Translations under genes and position numbers: made by a program
Origin: Coraliomargarita sinensis
GTDB lineage: Bacteria > Verrucomicrobiota > Verrucomicrobiia > Opitutales > Coraliomargaritaceae
Direction: 5' to 3'
Assembly (NCBI RefSeq): GCF_003185655.1
Contig: NZ_QHJQ01000004.1
Span: 186,001-250,000 of the forward strand
DNA: 64,000 nucleotides
Notes under the pieces: generated by a model
The model's database searches: none
Told to the model about the DNA's origin: nothing
The model's input: only the letters and a program-made list of their open reading frames with translations
Part shown: piece after piece, positions 63,159 through 64,000 of the stretch
Layout: every line of letters begins with the position of its first letter
How positions within the stretch are numbered: position 1 is the first letter of the stretch

Positions 63159-64000
63159 ATGCGCAAAATAGCCCTTCTTTGGATCCTGCAAATCGCCCTT
63201 CTACTCGTGCCGCTTACTTCAGGAGCTTATCCCAGCGAACTGCTTGACGAATTAAAGGCGAGGCGGGATATGCCACACCCGCGCATTTTGCTCGCCGCAG
63301 AGGCCACGGACGACTGGCGGGAGTCGATCGCGGCGGATCCGATTAAGCAGAGCGTCGCGTCCTTCGTTGTCAAAAAGGCGGAGGTTTATCTCAACAAAGA
63401 CTTAGTCGCCTACGAACTCACGGGGCGCCGCCTGCGCGGACCGTGTCGCGCGGTCATGAACCGGATCGCTTATCTGGGCCTGGCTTATAAGCTGACCGGC
63501 GATCCGCGTTTTGCCAAACGGGGCGTTCGTGAAATGTTGAACGTCGCGTCCTTCAAAGATTGGAATCCAAGTCGCTTCCTCGATACCGCCACCATGACGG
63601 CGGCACTGGGCTTCGGTTACGACTGGTTTTTCCACGAAATGGGCGAGGCCGAGCGGCGGAGCATCCGCGAAGCGATTATTAAGCAAGGGCTGCTGCCCTC
63701 TTTCCAACCGGGTAACAACCGGTGGGTCGGATCGAAGAACAACTGGAACCAAGTCTGCCAAGCGGGCCTCACGGTTGGCGCGCTAGCGATTTTCGAAGAC
63801 GCCACTGAAATCGCCGCCATCATCATCGACCGCGGCATCAAAAACGTGCCCACCGCTCTCAAAGCCTACGCGCCCGACGGTGCCTATCCCGAAGGTCCGG
63901 GCTATTGGGAATACGGAACGAGTTACACCGTTTTACAGATTACCGCACTCGAGTCCGTGCTGGGGCAGGACTTCGGCCTCAGCGCTCATCCAGGATTCCT
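63159..64000 (+). CDS. Heparinase II/III-like polysaccharide lyase, N-terminal part (cut by window edge)
   Basis: 280 codons are visible. A signal peptide (ALLWILQIALLLVPLTSGA) is followed by HPRILLAAEATDDW and the start of an alpha/alpha barrel (IAYLGLAYKLTGDPRFAKRG, ATMTAALGFGYDWFF, NNWNQVCQAGLTVGALAIFE, YPEGPGYWEYGTSY) as in heparinase II/III and PL12/PL15/PL17-type lyases. The NNWNQVC block carries an Asn common in their active site. Beta-elimination of uronic-acid polysaccharides is expected. The C-terminal half, with the rest of the site, is outside the window. Confidence 0.83.
   Translation, partial: MRKIALLWILQIALLLVPLTSGAYPSELLDELKARRDMPHPRILLAAEATDDWRESIAADPIKQSVASFVVKKAEVYLNKDLVAYELTGRRLRGPCRAVMNRIAYLGLAYKLTGDPRFAKRGVREMLNVASFKDWNPSRFLDTATMTAALGFGYDWFFHEMGEAERRSIREAIIKQGLLPSFQPGNNRWVGSKNNWNQVCQAGLTVGALAIFEDATEIAAIIIDRGIKNVPTALKAYAPDGAYPEGPGYWEYGTSYTVLQITALESVLGQDFGLSAHPGF

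Overview
The window looks like a chromosome segment of a marine Verrucomicrobiota bacterium, most likely class Opitutae (Coraliomargarita/Puniceicoccales-like). The evidence is lineage-typical protein families: three PEP-CTERM proteins, a Verru_Chthon cassette A-type giant pseudopilin, Tat-exported Gfo/Idh/MocA proteins, DUF1080, DUF6288 and DUF6807 proteins, formylglycine sulfatases and glycosidases of many families. Coding density is moderate, GC is roughly in the mid-50s, and many start codons lack a clear Shine-Dalgarno sequence. No rRNA, tRNA, CRISPR array or complete insertion sequence was recognised.

Region 1 (1-3.6 kb) is housekeeping: a SMUG1-type uracil-DNA glycosylase cut by the window edge, a SelW-like Rdx protein, an exported PhoD-like phosphatase, and a divergent inorganic pyrophosphatase.

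Region 2 (3.6-29.4 kb) is an alpha-glucan utilisation locus. It holds five exported GH13 enzymes, one of them a 2817-residue GH13-TSP3-GH57-like megaenzyme, a GH77 amylomaltase (malQ), an SLC45-like sugar importer, a LacI-type regulator and two divergent PEP-CTERM proteins. A 13-bp near-palindrome, TTnnACwGTTGAA, recurs in front of the first GH13 gene, malQ-importer, both PEP-CTERM genes, lacI, the megaenzyme gene and the minus-strand GH13 gene, so the locus can be read as a LacI-controlled regulon. The likely flow is extracellular or periplasmic cleavage of starch, glycogen or pullulan, import of malto-oligosaccharides, then cytoplasmic MalQ.

Region 3 (29.4-33 kb) is gene-poor: a type II-like pseudopilin, a small zinc-ribbon-like protein, a lipoprotein, a decayed sulfatase, and a 236-bp element with terminal inverted repeats.

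Region 4 (33-44.8 kb) contains a DUF1080/Gfo-Idh pair, a Verru_Chthon-A giant pseudopilin with a small exported partner and a GntR-type regulator with a sugar-binding-like sensor, and a minus-strand trio (TIM-barrel isomerase, Gfo/Idh, DUF6807) that looks like an oxidoreductive carbohydrate-processing module.

Region 5 (45.7-57.4 kb) looks rhamnose-oriented: a GH106-like alpha-L-rhamnosidase, an O-methyltransferase translationally coupled to a 1323-residue inactive-SASA/DUF6288 chimera, a YdjY protein and a GH78-like rhamnosidase.

Region 6 (57.8-64 kb) carries a hipBA module, a sulfatase, a discoidin-like PEP-CTERM protein flanked by two 181-bp direct repeats with a possible micro-ORF, and the start of a heparinase II/III-like lyase. 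Intergenic spaces hold several dispersed palindromic or inverted-repeat families.
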